DNA from: Verrucomicrobiota bacterium
Lineage (GTDB): Bacteria; Verrucomicrobiota; Verrucomicrobiia; Palsa-1439
Direction: 5' to 3'
NCBI GenBank assembly: GCA_003164675.1
Contig: PLTX01000117.1
Location: 1-64,000 of the forward strand
DNA length: 64,000 nucleotides
Under the pieces are notes generated by a model. That model did no database searches and was not told the origin of the DNA. It was given only the letters and a program-made list of their open reading frames with translations. Shown here one piece after another: positions 47,341 through 57,941 of the stretch (positions are counted from its first letter, which is position 1; each line of letters starts with the position of its first letter). The position numbers were made by a program, and so were the translations under genes.

Positions 47341-48177
47341 CTACGGGACCGTCGGCTTCTGACCCAAGACTTTGCCCTTTAGCACGGTCAAATCCATGTT
47401 CGTGCCTTCAGTCGTGAGTGACAAGCTCGTTTTGAGGGCAGGGCCTTGACCGACCAGCTTCAGCTTGGCGACTTCGGTGCTGGTGTTGTAGCTGCCGGTG
47501 ATCTTGTAGGTGAGGGCGCGACCGTTGGACAGAGTTAAGGTGCCGGTGCCCGTCAGCTTGTTTGCCGCGACGGTGATGTCGTTAGTGAGTGTCCAGTCGC
47601 CGGTCATAGCGCCGGGCAGAGAGGTGGACACGGTCGCGGCAAACTTCTTGCTGGCCTTGACGTCACCGGCGTGAAGCTTGAGCGCTTCCGAGAAGGCGAC
47701 CTTGACGGTCAGGTTGGACTCAACGACTGTCGCGGTACTTTTGCCCTTGGCAGTCCCGCTGAGGGTGCCGGTGACGGAGCCGGACGACTTGAGGCTGGCA
47801 GCGGTTTCCCCGGCCTTGACGGAGATCTTTCCTTTGACCGTGTTATCGATATTGAGGGTAATGGTGCCATCATTAAGGGTTTCGGTTTGTGTGCCGGTAA
47901 TTACGCCGGTGGCGGTGTTGGTGACGATGAAGGTGGCGGTATCGGTGACGCCGTTGCTGGAGCCGTTGAGGTTGTAGGTGCCGGTAACATCCCAAAGGGG
48001 TGTGTTCGTGAACACGTAGCCGTACGTGCCGCTGGTCAGCTGGGCTTTGGCCGAAACCGCACAGAACGCAAACAGAAGAACAAGAACATATTTCATATGT
48101 TTCATATGGACGCTCGCTTTTTTCATGATTGGTTTAGGAAGTTGGACGACAACACCATAATTTGTGAAAATACTCAC
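47341..48177 (-). CDS. Secreted hypothetical protein (beta-rich, Thr/Gly/Ser-rich)
   Basis: Signal peptide MKYVLVLLFAFCAVSAKAQ; actual start likely internal (MKHMKYV...). Confidence 0.7.
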   Translation of the reverse strand: MSIFTNYGVVVQLPKPIMKKASVHMKHMKYVLVLLFAFCAVSAKAQLTSGTYGYVFTNTPLWDVTGTYNLNGSSNGVTDTATFIVTNTATGVITGTQTETLNDGTITLNIDNTVKGKISVKAGETAASLKSSGSVTGTLSGTAKGKSTATVVESNLTVKVAFSEALKLHAGDVKASKKFAATVSTSLPGAMTGDWTLTNDITVAANKLTGTGTLTLSNGRALTYKITGSYNTSTEVAKLKLVGQGPALKTSLSLTTEGTNMDLTVLKGKVLGQKPTVP

Positions 48178-48644
48178 TAGCGCAGTCTGGGGTCAAGGGA
48201 AAAAGACCATCCTTGGCTGGTCAGACCTTCGAGCCGTTTCCATCGGCGACTTGACGCAGCAGAAGAAGGGCGAGGGCGGTTCACCACGAAGGCACCAAGC
48301 CGACATTTCCCATATGACTTATGCTCGCGACCATCGCGAGGTGTTGAATTTCATCTGTCGTCGTTTTATCCTCCCTGCGGCTACTATCAGTGTCAAGCTG
48401 CCCGTCAAGTCTCCAAGATTAAGCTGAGCAAAGCTGGCGCGCCGATCCTGGCGACGGATACCGTGAAGGGGAAGGGTAGTGAAACCTTCGGGACCAAGAC
48501 CTACACCAAGAGTTTCAGCCTGAAGACCCTGTGGACGGATGGAACTGGGTTTCGGGTACCAGCACCAACTTTTGATCGGCTCAAAGGCTCGCAATCGGCT
48601 AGCCGAGCTGTGAGGTGGCGACCTCGCCCCCTTTGGCTCTTCAC

Positions 48645-48690
48645 AAAAAAAGGACAGAGAGGGTGCGTTACACCCTCTCTGTCTTTTTAA
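48645..48690. terminator. Bidirectional Rho-independent terminator
   Basis: AAAAAAA-GGACAGAGAGGGTG-CGTTA-CACCCTCTCTGTC-TTTTT; perfect 13-bp stem 48653-48683 flanked by A- and T-tracts. Confidence 0.9.
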
Positions 48691-48991
48691 GACTTGGACC
48701 GAGCCGGAGCGAAGCTCTACTTCGCTGCCTTTATAGTCCCTGAAACTGCAGTCCCCTCAGTCTCGTTCCAGATATCGGTAAACTTCGCGCTCCCGGTCGA
48801 ATTATCATTTCCAGCGAATCGCGTCAATCGGGATCGTCGATGTTGGGGTTCAGCCAAACTCGCAGGCAATTTATCGCGGATTCTTCTTTCGGCTACGGCA
48901 TCGACACGGTAACACCGGGCGCGGTGCGCGGCAAGGCTCCAGAACCAGCCACGGGTGGTCTGGATGGTTCCAATGGTTCCACGACGCCCGG

Positions 48992-49978
48992 TCACATCCT
49001 GCGCGTCTCCGGGCTTTCGGCGAACAGCGCCTCCGCAAACTGCTTCGGGTCGAATGGCTGCAAGTCATCCACCTGCTCACCCAAGCCAATAAATTTGACC
49101 GGGATTTTCAGTTCGCGGGCAATGGCGACGACGATGCCGCCTTTCGCTGTGCCATCCAGCTTGGTGACGATCAACCCGGTGACGCCAAGCGCTTGGTGGA
49201 ACGTGCGGGCCTGGTTCAGCGCATTCGTGCCGGTCGTGGAATCGAGTACCAGCAGGACTTCGTGCGGCGCGGTCGGCGCCTTCTTCTGAAGCGAGCGGTG
49301 CATCTTTTTCATCTCTTCCATCAGATTCTTTTTCGTGTGCAATCGACCGGCGGTATCGATGATCAGGTAATCAACCTTTCGATTGATCGCTGCCTCCATG
49401 GCGTCGTATGCAATTGCTGCCGAATCTGCGCCGTACTGTCCCGCGATCACCTCGCACCCGACGCGCTGACCCCAAATCTTCAATTGTTCGATGGCCGCCG
49501 CTCGAAACGTGTCGCACGCGGCCAGCAGCACCGTGTTCCCCTGCTCTTTCAACAGATGCGCCAGTTTGGCCGTGGACGTCGTCTTGCCCGTGCCATTGAC
49601 GCCCGCCAGCAAAATCACCGTCGGCGGCTGCGGCGCTTTCACCAAAACGGAGGGCCACGCTGCTGCGTGGCCGCTTTTCGTGTCTGTGGCAACGGTCGGG
49701 CTTGAGCCCGACTCTCCAAACGATAGCTCCCTCTCAATCTCCGCGCGCGCGATCGCAAACACATCCACTTGACCCGATTGCTTGGCGGCTTCCTTGGTCA
49801 ACTCGACGATCTTGACCGCCGTGTCGACTCCGATGTCTGTCGAGATCAGCGTGGCTTCGAGTTCTTCGAGCGACTCGGCATCCAGTTTCGGCCCGCGCGT
49901 GACGATCCGTTTGATTTCGGTCGTGAGTTTTTCCTGCGTCTTGCGCAGTCCGTCTCGAAATTTTTGGAATAGACCCAT
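48992..49978 (-). CDS. ftsY: Signal recognition particle receptor FtsY (GTPase), with palindromes in the linker
   Basis: VILLAGVNGTGKTTSTAKLAHLLK, ACDTFRAAAIEQLKIW, DYLIIDTAGRLHTKKNLMEEM, TKLDGTAKGG, FIGLGEQVDDLQPFD. Confidence 0.96.
   Translation of the reverse strand: MGLFQKFRDGLRKTQEKLTTEIKRIVTRGPKLDAESLEELEATLISTDIGVDTAVKIVELTKEAAKQSGQVDVFAIARAEIERELSFGESGSSPTVATDTKSGHAAAWPSVLVKAPQPPTVILLAGVNGTGKTTSTAKLAHLLKEQGNTVLLAACDTFRAAAIEQLKIWGQRVGCEVIAGQYGADSAAIAYDAMEAAINRKVDYLIIDTAGRLHTKKNLMEEMKKMHRSLQKKAPTAPHEVLLVLDSTTGTNALNQARTFHQALGVTGLIVTKLDGTAKGGIVVAIARELKIPVKFIGLGEQVDDLQPFDPKQFAEALFAESPETRRM
49653..49712. repeat. Two hairpins GGCCACGC-TGCT-GCGTGGCC and GTCGGGC-TTGA-GCCCGAC inside ftsY
   Basis: Perfect 8-bp and 7-bp stems in the segment encoding ESGSSPTVATDTKSGHAAAWPSV. 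Confidence 0.85.
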
Positions 49979-50829
49979 CAGGCCTTCGTCCCCGAGAGCG
50001 CTCTGAGAGCCTCGACTCGTTCACACGGCAATTTGATTCTGCCAAGGAGCATGCCCTCGCGGCCAGAGCCGTGACAATCGCTGCCGCCGGTGGCGCACAC
50101 GCCCAGCGTCTCGGACATCTTTAAATAACGCTCGGTCTGCGCAGTCGAGTGACGCGAATGCCACACCTCAATCCCCGCCATGCCCTGGGCCACCATGTCA
50201 CGGATGTGTTCGTCGAGGGTGTTCAATCCCGGATGGGCGATCACCGCGAGGCCGCCGGCGCGCGTGACGTGACCGATTGTTTCCGCGGCTTCCATGCGAT
50301 ACCGTTCGACGTAGGCGGGCTTGCCTCGCTTGAGAAACCGCGTGAACGCCTCCTCCACGCTCGACACATGGCCGCGTTTCAGCAGCGCCATTGCCACATG
50401 CGGCCGACCAACGGTGCCGGATTCCGAGCAGACGCGTACATCCTCAATCGTCAGCGCGATGCCCAGTGCATTCAGTTTCTTGACGAACTCCATGGCGCGC
50501 TCTTCACGCACTCGCGAGGCGTGCTTCAACACCGCGCGCAGGTTTGCGTCGCGCCATGAATCGCCGAAAAAATATGCCAGCATGTGAAGTTCCTGCGCCT
50601 CGCAACGGCTGGTAATCTCGACGCCGGGGATCACCTCGACGCCCAGTTCCTTGCCTGCGGCCAGCGCTTCGGGGATTCCGTTGATCGTGTCGTGGTCGGT
50701 GACGGCGATGGCGGAAAAACCGAGCCGCGCGGCGTGCTGGACCAACTCGCGCGGTGTGAACGAGCCGTCGGAATAGCGCGTGTGCAGGTGCAAATCCGCA
50801 AACCGTGCTGGATGCGCGGCCGAACTCAT
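49978..50829 (-). CDS. PHP-domain metal-dependent phosphoesterase (RNase AM-like)
   Basis: ADLHLHTRYSDGSFTPRELV, AVTDHDTINGIPEAL, VIPGVEIT, GGSDCHG. Confidence 0.92.
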   Translation of the reverse strand: MSSAAHPARFADLHLHTRYSDGSFTPRELVQHAARLGFSAIAVTDHDTINGIPEALAAGKELGVEVIPGVEITSRCEAQELHMLAYFFGDSWRDANLRAVLKHASRVREERAMEFVKKLNALGIALTIEDVRVCSESGTVGRPHVAMALLKRGHVSSVEEAFTRFLKRGKPAYVERYRMEAAETIGHVTRAGGLAVIAHPGLNTLDEHIRDMVAQGMAGIEVWHSRHSTAQTERYLKMSETLGVCATGGSDCHGSGREGMLLGRIKLPCERVEALRALSGTKA

Positions 50830-51284
50830 CGTGTGGAGGTGGAGGTGCGCGACGGACGAGTCAGATCGACCTTGAGGCGGTCGAGGATCCCGTTGACAAA
50901 TGCGCCGGACTCGCGCGTGGAGAATTTCTTGGCGATGTCGACCGCCTCATTAATGCTGACGACGGGCGGGATATCGTCGCGGAAGAGCATCTCGTACATG
51001 GCGAGCCGGAGGATGTTGCGGTCGACCGCGGCAATGCGCGGCAGATCCCAGTGTTCGGTATACTTGGCAATCTTCTCGTCGATCTCGGCGCGTCTCTCGA
51101 TGACGCCGCGCACCAGTTCCTCGGCGAATTTCCGGCCCTTCTCCCCCACTTCCGCTTGCGTCTCCCAGAATAACGGCAGCCCTTCGTCCAACTTACCGCC
51201 ACTCATCTCAAACTGGTAAAGAAACTGCACGACCAGCTCCCGGACCGCGCGGCGTGTGACGTATGGCTTTACAGACTTTTCCAT
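50826..51284 (-). CDS. nusB: Transcription antitermination factor NusB
   Basis: TRRAVRELVVQFLYQFEM, LPRIAAVDRNILRLAMYEMLFRDDIPPVVSINEAVDIAKKFSTRESGAFVNGILD; start at 51284. Confidence 0.95.
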   Translation of the reverse strand: MEKSVKPYVTRRAVRELVVQFLYQFEMSGGKLDEGLPLFWETQAEVGEKGRKFAEELVRGVIERRAEIDEKIAKYTEHWDLPRIAAVDRNILRLAMYEMLFRDDIPPVVSINEAVDIAKKFSTRESGAFVNGILDRLKVDLTRPSRTSTSTR

Positions 51285-51739
51285 ACCCGTGCCATCTCGA
51301 TGGCGGTTAATGCCGCCTCGCGACCGCGATTGTGTTTCTTGCCAATGCAACGCACCCGCGCCTGTCTCACAGTGTCGGCGGTGACGATGCCAAAAACAGT
51401 TGGTGTACCCAGGAGAATTGAAATATTCGTGAGACCATGCGCCACCGCGTCGCCGATATGCTGCGCGTGACGCGTTTCGCCCTGCAACAAGACGCCCAGC
51501 CCGATCACGCAATCGCATTTCCCGCTCCGGGCAAGTTTCGCCGCGGCGGCGGTGACCTCGAAGCTGCCCGGCACTTTCAACACCTTGATGTCGCGCGTGT
51601 CCGCGCCAGCCTTGGCCAGCGTATCGAGGCAATTCGCCAGTAGTGCGCCGGCAAGGTCGATGTTGTAGCGCGCTGCGGCAATGCCAAATCGCAGCCCCGC
51701 AGCAGAGAGGTGTCGCTCGGTTTTGCGGGCGCGAAGCAT
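51269..51739 (-). CDS. ribH: 6,7-dimethyl-8-ribityllumazine synthase
   Basis: GIAAARYNIDLAGALL, VPGSFEVTAAAAKLARSGKCDCVIGLGVLLQGETRHAQHI. Confidence 0.94.
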   Translation of the reverse strand: MLRARKTERHLSAAGLRFGIAAARYNIDLAGALLANCLDTLAKAGADTRDIKVLKVPGSFEVTAAAAKLARSGKCDCVIGLGVLLQGETRHAQHIGDAVAHGLTNISILLGTPTVFGIVTADTVRQARVRCIGKKHNRGREAALTAIEMARVWKSL

Positions 51740-51741
51740 GG

Positions 51742-52962
51742 TTACAACGCGTGCCCCATCTTCAATTTCTTGGTTTCGAGGTACTTGGCGTTATGCGGCG
51801 TCGGCGTGGCGCGAATGGGGACCTGCTCGACAATCTTGAGGCTGAAGCCCTCCAAGCCGACAACTTTCTTTGGATTATTCGTCAGCAGGCGAATGCTGTG
51901 CAGGCCGAGATCAACAAGGATTTGAGCGCCGAGGCCGTACTCGCGCAAATCGGGCTTGAAGCCGAGCTTCTCATTGGCTTCGACCGTATCGAGGCCTTCT
52001 TCCTGCAGAGCGTAGGCGTGAATCTTGTTGGCGAAACCGATCCCCCGCCCCTCCTGCCGCATGTAAACGAGAACGCCTTCACCTTCCCGCGCAATGCGCT
52101 TCAACGCATCGTGCAGTTGCGGCCCGCAATCGCACCGTAGCGAGCCGAACACGTCACCCGTCAGGCATTCGCTGTGGACGCGGACAAGGATGTTCTCCTT
52201 GCCGCGCACCTCCCCCATCACGAGCGCCGCATGATGCTGGCCGTCCACGAGGGAGCGGTAGAGATGCAGTTTGAACTCCCCGTGCGCCGTCGGTAGCGAA
52301 ACTTCCTGTTCTTTCGCGACCAGCTTCTCCCGCATCCGCCGATACTGGATAAAGTCGCGAATCGTGCATATCTTCAGGCCGAATTGTTCCTTGAACTTCA
52401 TCAAGTCGGGCAATCGCGCCATCGTGCCGTCTTCGTTCAGAATCTCGCAAAGCACCGCCACCGGAAACAACCCGGCCATCTTCACAAGGTCGACGGACGC
52501 TTCGGTGTGGCCGGCTCGACGTAGCACGCCGCCTTCGCGTGCCTGGAGCGGGAAGATGTGGCCCGGCGACACAAGATGTTCGGGTGTGGCATTCGGATCG
52601 GCCAACACGCGGATGCTGCGGGCGCGGTCGTGGGCACTGATGCCCGTCGTGACGCCGTCGCGCGCATCGACGCTGACCATGAAATCGGTTTTGAAACTCT
52701 CGCGGTTCTCCGCGACCATGCGACCGATTCCGAGCACCTTGAGGCGTGATTCCGTCGTTGGGACGCAGATCAGGCCCCGCCCATGTTTCGTCATGAAATT
52801 GACCGCCTCCGAGGTGACCTTCTCGGCGGCCATGATGAGATCGCCTTCGTTTTCGCGGTCCTCGTCGTCGGTGACGACGATGATCTTCCCCTGACGAATG
52901 TCATCGAGGCATTCCTCAATCGAATTGAAGTGGACCGACGGTATCTGGGGCTTATCACTCAT
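51742..52962 (-). CDS. ribBA: Bifunctional DHBP synthase / GTP cyclohydrolase II
   Basis: VVTDDEDRENEGDLIMAAEKVT, GHTEASVDLVKMAG, VRVHSECLTGDVFGSLRCDCGPQL, YMRQEGRGIG. Confidence 0.97.
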   Translation of the reverse strand: MSDKPQIPSVHFNSIEECLDDIRQGKIIVVTDDEDRENEGDLIMAAEKVTSEAVNFMTKHGRGLICVPTTESRLKVLGIGRMVAENRESFKTDFMVSVDARDGVTTGISAHDRARSIRVLADPNATPEHLVSPGHIFPLQAREGGVLRRAGHTEASVDLVKMAGLFPVAVLCEILNEDGTMARLPDLMKFKEQFGLKICTIRDFIQYRRMREKLVAKEQEVSLPTAHGEFKLHLYRSLVDGQHHAALVMGEVRGKENILVRVHSECLTGDVFGSLRCDCGPQLHDALKRIAREGEGVLVYMRQEGRGIGFANKIHAYALQEEGLDTVEANEKLGFKPDLREYGLGAQILVDLGLHSIRLLTNNPKKVVGLEGFSLKIVEQVPIRATPTPHNAKYLETKKLKMGHAL

Positions 52963-53016
52963 GGCTGATTTGGTGAATGATACCAGTAACCGTCGCGGAA
53001 GGCAAACGCGGTGCGT

Positions 53017-53403
53017 TCAGTCGCGTGCTGGTTCGAAACGGACACCTTTGACGTGCAGCAGCACGACCCAGAAGCGATAGAGGTCAAGGTGGTCGCCCAG
53101 ACGGGCGTAATTCTTGTCAATCAGATCGCGGATGATCGTATCCATCTCCGAATACCGCATGGCCGTCTTGATAGCAATGTCCTGGAGATCAATTCTGGCC
53201 TTGAGCGCCCGCTTGCCGTTCAACGCCGCGAGCAGAAATTTCACGGCACGCTGGTTGAGCCCCATTTGTTCCACGTTCTCGTACAAATCTTCGGGAAACC
53301 GCACCAGCTCGAAGAAACGCTCGGGCACGGACGCGGGAAAACTCACCTTTCCCACGAACGTCTTCTCCATGACGACCGCTTCGACGGGAATTTTCTCACT
53401 CAT
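53017..53403 (-). CDS. Conserved hypothetical protein
   Basis: 128-aa ORF from MSEKIPVEAVVMEKTFVG...; coherent composition, no recognised family. Confidence 0.55.
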   Translation of the reverse strand: MSEKIPVEAVVMEKTFVGKVSFPASVPERFFELVRFPEDLYENVEQMGLNQRAVKFLLAALNGKRALKARIDLQDIAIKTAMRYSEMDTIIRDLIDKNYARLGDHLDLYRFWVVLLHVKGVRFEPARD

Positions 53404-53567
53404 GCGCGGTACGGTAGTAAGTTCGATCCGGAGACTCAACCCAAAAAACCGGTTGGCCGGGTCACATGCGAACGACCACCGTCTCGACGCCCCCGCCTAT
53501 TCCGCAGGTTGTCGCTCCGCATTCCTAAATTGACACGGTTTCACCCCAACGTTAACGTAACCGCGCC

Positions 53568-54659
53568 ATGACCGGCACCGAATTGCTCAAGCGCACGCCA
53601 CTGTACGCTGCGCACCTCGAATGGGGTGCGAAAATGGTGCCATTCGGCGGTTGGGAAATGCCGGTGCAATACTCGGGGATCCTGGAGGAGCACGCGGCTG
53701 TCCGCGAGCGGGTCGGGCTGTTCGACATCTCGCACATGGGCGAGTTTCTCGTCGCCGGACCAAACGCGGAGCGCGCGTTGAACGACTTGTTTACGAACGA
53801 CGTAAGCGGGATCGCGGTTGGCCAGGCTCAATATACGTTGATGTGCAATGATCAAGGCGGCATCATCGATGACCTGATTGTGTACCGGCTGGAGCCGAGC
53901 GTCTACCTCCTGATCGTGAACGCTGGCAACATTGAGAAAGACTTTGTGTGGATGAACACCCACGCCACCGTGTCCGCGGTTATCGAAAACTTGAGCGATC
54001 GCCTTGCGGGCCTCGCGCTTCAAGGTCCGGCGGCAAGCCAGTTCTTCGACTTCTCTGCGGCGCTGCCCCACTTTCATATTCAGCGTCAGGAAGTCTTCGG
54101 CAAAGAGTGCTGGGCGGCGCGGACGGGTTACACGGGTGAGGACGGTTTCGAGCTTTTTTGCGAGGCAACAGACGGTCCCCATCTTTGGCGAATGTTGCTC
54201 GGATGGGGAGAGCAGTTCGGCATCAAGCCGTGCGGCCTGGGTGCGCGCGACACGCTACGACTGGAGATGTGTTATCCGCTGCACGGGAACGACATTACGG
54301 AGGAGACTTCACCAATCGAGGCTGGTCTCACGAAATTTGTCGCGTTTGACAAGAAATCGTTTGTCGGACGAGATATCCTGGTCGAGCAGAAAGAGCGCGG
54401 CGTTCGCCGCAAGTTGATGGCGTTCAAAATGACCGAGAAATCGCCGCCGCCACGGCCACACTACACGATTGTGGCGGATGGTCGAAAAGTTGGTGAGGTC
54501 ACCAGTGGCACGCAATCGCCCACGCTCGGCACGGGCATCGGTATGGGCTACGTCGAGGCAACCGAGGCGAAGACAGGCGCAGCCATCGAGATCGAGGTTC
54601 GCAGTCGGAGATTTCGAGCCGTCATCGAGAAGAAACCAATCCTGAAAAGAGGCCAATGA
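53568..54659 (+). CDS. gcvT: Aminomethyltransferase (glycine cleavage T protein)
   Basis: FGGWEMPVQYSGILEEHAAVRERVGLFDISHMGEF, ARTGYTGEDGFELF, RDTLRLEMCYPLHGNDI. Confidence 0.97.
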   Translation: MTGTELLKRTPLYAAHLEWGAKMVPFGGWEMPVQYSGILEEHAAVRERVGLFDISHMGEFLVAGPNAERALNDLFTNDVSGIAVGQAQYTLMCNDQGGIIDDLIVYRLEPSVYLLIVNAGNIEKDFVWMNTHATVSAVIENLSDRLAGLALQGPAASQFFDFSAALPHFHIQRQEVFGKECWAARTGYTGEDGFELFCEATDGPHLWRMLLGWGEQFGIKPCGLGARDTLRLEMCYPLHGNDITEETSPIEAGLTKFVAFDKKSFVGRDILVEQKERGVRRKLMAFKMTEKSPPPRPHYTIVADGRKVGEVTSGTQSPTLGTGIGMGYVEATEAKTGAAIEIEVRSRRFRAVIEKKPILKRGQ

Positions 54660-55036
54660 ACGTTCCGAAGAATCTGAAGTACACGAAGTCCCATGAATGG
54701 GTGCGCATCGATGGCAGGATTGCGGTCGTGGGTATTACCGACCACGCCCAGGATGAACTGACCGACGTTGTCTACGTTGAGGTTCCTGCAGTAGGCGCGC
54801 ACGTGGAAGCCGGCAAGGAATGCGCCGTGGTCGAAAGCGTGAAAGCAGCCACTGACGTCTATGCGCCTGTGTCCGGTGACGTTGCCACGGTGAATGAAGA
54901 ACTCGCCAGTGCGCCGGAGTTGCTCAATCAGGATCCCTACGGTAAAGGGTGGATGTTTACCATCACGATCAGCGACCCGGGCGAACTGAACGAATTGCTC
55001 AGCCCGGAAGATTACGCCCACCACATCGGCGCCTGA
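54656..55036 (+). CDS. gcvH: Glycine cleavage system H protein
   Basis: [56 protein letters not shown] (lipoyl Lys). Confidence 0.97.
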   Translation: MNVPKNLKYTKSHEWVRIDGRIAVVGITDHAQDELTDVVYVEVPAVGAHVEAGKECAVVESVKAATDVYAPVSGDVATVNEELASAPELLNQDPYGKGWMFTITISDPGELNELLSPEDYAHHIGA

Positions 55037-55038
55037 CC

Positions 55039-57837
55039 ATGCAAGATGCAGATCGGTTTGCCGACCGACATATCGGCAGCAGTCCGGAAGAAGTTCAAGA
55101 GATGCTGCGCGTCATCGGGTTTCCCACGCTCGATGCGATGATTGATGCGGCGATACCGCCGCAGATCCGATTGGCAAAGCCACTCTCACTCCCGCCAGCG
55201 GGCAGCGAGAATGAGGTACTCGCCCAATTGAAGGAGATCGTCTCGAAGAACGAGAGGCGGCGCTCGTTCATCGGCATGGGATATTACGATTGCATCACCC
55301 CGCCCGTCATCCAGCGGAACATTCTGGAGAACCCCGGCTGGTATACGCAATACACACCGTATCAACCGGAGATTTCCCAGGGACGACTCGAAGCGTTGTT
55401 GAATTTTCAGACCATGGTGTCCGACCTGACGGGTTTGGAAATCGCCAACGCGTCTCTTCTGGATGAAGCGACGGCCGCTGCCGAAGCGATGGCCATGTGC
55501 CACGGATTGCAAGGAGGCGAAGGCCAAAACACCTTTTTCGTTTCCGAGACTTGTCATCCGCAAACCATCGCGGTGGTCCAGACGCGCGCCGAACCGCTGG
55601 GAATTGCCGTCGTTGTCGGTGACCACGCTGAATTCGCGCTGAACGAAAAGGCGTTCGGGGTGTTGCTCCAATATCCCGCGACAGACGGAGTAATTCTGGA
55701 TTATGAGCCGTTCATTCGCGAGGTCCATAAGCAAAAAGCATTGGTGGTGGTGGCAACCGACCTCCTGGCCATTTCGCTCTTGAAGCCGCCCGGCGAGTTC
55801 GGCGCGGACGTGGCGGTCGGCAGTGCGCAACGGTTCGGTGTGCCGATGGGATACGGCGGGCCGCATGCGGCGTTCTTCGCCACGCGCGATGCGTTCAAGC
55901 GGCACATGCCCGGCCGGTTGGTCGGCGTCTCGAGAGATGCCCAGGGCCAGCCAGCGTTGCGGCTCGCGCTCCAGACACGGGAGCAACATATCCGGCGAGA
56001 CAAGGCGACCAGTAACATCTGCACCGCACAAGTGCTGCTGGCGGTGATGGCATCCATGTACGCCGTGTACCACGGGCCCGAGGGATTGCGGCGAATCGCC
56101 AAACGAATCCACGCGCTGGCCGCAACCCTGCCAGCCGCGCTTGGCGAACCACAGAATGGCCCCTTCTTCGACACATTGCGGTTTCGCAAGGCGCCAAGGC
56201 CGAAGGGAGTGAATGTCCGTGAATATTCCGACGGGTCCTGGGGAGTGTCAATCGACGAGACAACTACCGCGGAGGATGTGTGCCGCATGATTGGGCGGTC
56301 CTCCAAGACTGCTTCCGAATCTGGATTCGGTGCGTTCACTCGTTCCACGCCGTTTCTCACCCATCCCGTTTTCAATCGGCATCACACCGAGCACGAGATG
56401 CTGCGGTACATCAAGCAACTCGAAGCGAAAGACCTGTCGCTCACCACATCCATGATTCCTCTCGGATCATGCACGATGAAACTGAACGCGACGGCTGAAA
56501 TGCTGCCCGTGACCTGGCCCGAGGTGAACCACCTGCACCCCTTCGCGCCGACGGAGCAAACACAGGGCTATCAGATTCTTTTCCAGGACCTGGAAACCTG
56601 GTTTGCCGAGATCACCGGTCTCAACACGGTTTCTCTGCAACCGAATGCCGGTTCACAGGGCGAGTTTGCGGGCCTGTTGGTCATTCGAAAATATCACAGG
56701 CAGCGCAGTCAAGGGCAACGTGACGTTTGTCTGATTCCGCTCTCCGCGCACGGGACCAACCCGGCGAGCGCGGTGATGGCTGGGTTCCGTGTCGTTCCCG
56801 TCGCCTGCGAAGCCGGGGGCGACATCGACGTCGCGGATCTTCGCGCAAAGGCGCAGGAGCACCGCGACGATCTCGGTGCGCTGATGGTGACGTACCCGTC
56901 GACTCATGGTGTGTTCGAGGAAAGCATTCGCGAGATTTGCCAGATCGTTCATGAGAACGGCGGGCAGGTTTACATGGATGGCGCCAACATGAATGCGCAG
57001 GTCGGATTATGCCGGCCGGGAGACATGGGGGCGGACGTCTGCCACCTCAATCTGCACAAAACCTTCTGTATACCACACGGCGGAGGTGGTCCCGGCATGG
57101 GACCGATTGCGGTCGCTTCTCATCTGGCTCCGTTTGTGCCGAGGCATCCTCTGACCCCGGATGGCGTCTCGAAAGGAATCGGCCCCGTGTCCGCCTCGCC
57201 GTGGGGTAGCGCCAGCTTTTTGGTCATCCCGTGGATGTACATCAAATTGATGGGCGCGGACGGGCTGGTGTACGCCAGCAAGATCGCGATTCTCAACGCG
57301 AACTACATGGCGCGGCGACTTGCGCCTTACTTCCCAACGCTCTACAAGGGCCATGGCGATCTTGTCGCGCACGAGTGCATCGTCGATTGTCGACAATTCA
57401 AAGCTGTCACGGGCGTTGAGATTGAGGATATCGCGAAGCGTCTCATGGATTACGGCTTCCATGCGCCGACGATGTCGTGGCCCGTACCGGGCGCGCTGAT
57501 GATTGAGCCAACCGAAAGCGAGTCGAAGGCCGAACTCGACCGGTTCTGCGACACAATGATTGCCATTCATTCGGAAATCAAAGCCATCGAATCTGGCCGG
57601 ATGGACAAGTCCAATAATCCGTTGAAGAACGCGCCCCATACCGCGCAAGCAGTTATCGCTGATCAGTGGGATCGGCCCTACAGTCGCGAGCAGGCCGCCT
57701 TCCCTGCACCGTGGTCGCGTGAGCACAAGTTCTGGCCCGCCGTCGGTCGCGTTGACAATGTTTATGGCGACCGCCACGTTGTGTGCATGTGTCTTCCCGT
57801 TGAGGTCTGCACGGCTGCAAACGCGCGGGTCAAGTAG
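55039..57837 (+). CDS. gcvP: Glycine dehydrogenase (decarboxylating), single-chain P protein
   Basis: [15 protein letters not shown] start; [46 protein letters not shown] (PLP Lys). Confidence 0.97.
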   Translation: MQDADRFADRHIGSSPEEVQEMLRVIGFPTLDAMIDAAIPPQIRLAKPLSLPPAGSENEVLAQLKEIVSKNERRRSFIGMGYYDCITPPVIQRNILENPGWYTQYTPYQPEISQGRLEALLNFQTMVSDLTGLEIANASLLDEATAAAEAMAMCHGLQGGEGQNTFFVSETCHPQTIAVVQTRAEPLGIAVVVGDHAEFALNEKAFGVLLQYPATDGVILDYEPFIREVHKQKALVVVATDLLAISLLKPPGEFGADVAVGSAQRFGVPMGYGGPHAAFFATRDAFKRHMPGRLVGVSRDAQGQPALRLALQTREQHIRRDKATSNICTAQVLLAVMASMYAVYHGPEGLRRIAKRIHALAATLPAALGEPQNGPFFDTLRFRKAPRPKGVNVREYSDGSWGVSIDETTTAEDVCRMIGRSSKTASESGFGAFTRSTPFLTHPVFNRHHTEHEMLRYIKQLEAKDLSLTTSMIPLGSCTMKLNATAEMLPVTWPEVNHLHPFAPTEQTQGYQILFQDLETWFAEITGLNTVSLQPNAGSQGEFAGLLVIRKYHRQRSQGQRDVCLIPLSAHGTNPASAVMAGFRVVPVACEAGGDIDVADLRAKAQEHRDDLGALMVTYPSTHGVFEESIREICQIVHENGGQVYMDGANMNAQVGLCRPGDMGADVCHLNLHKTFCIPHGGGGPGMGPIAVASHLAPFVPRHPLTPDGVSKGIGPVSASPWGSASFLVIPWMYIKLMGADGLVYASKIAILNANYMARRLAPYFPTLYKGHGDLVAHECIVDCRQFKAVTGVEIEDIAKRLMDYGFHAPTMSWPVPGALMIEPTESESKAELDRFCDTMIAIHSEIKAIESGRMDKSNNPLKNAPHTAQAVIADQWDRPYSREQAAFPAPWSREHKFWPAVGRVDNVYGDRHVVCMCLPVEVCTAANARVK

Positions 57838-57890
57838 GTCAAGGCCCACAGGCGTTCAATTGTAACCATCTGCGGTGCAAAGCATTTTGT

Positions 57891-57918
57891 TTGCATCATT
57901 CTCAAATTAGTGTATACT
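57891..57918 (+). promoter_or_regulatory. Candidate sigma70-type promoter TTGCAT-N16-TATACT
   Basis: -35-like 57891-57896 and -10-like 57913-57918, upstream of GGAGG RBS at 57931. Confidence 0.45.
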
Positions 57919-57941
57919 ACCGCAGGCGCGGGAGGAAATCT

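Noticed and set aside
53440-53567. Glycine riboswitch upstream of gcvT
   Set aside because: No recognisable glycine-aptamer core in the short upstream region.
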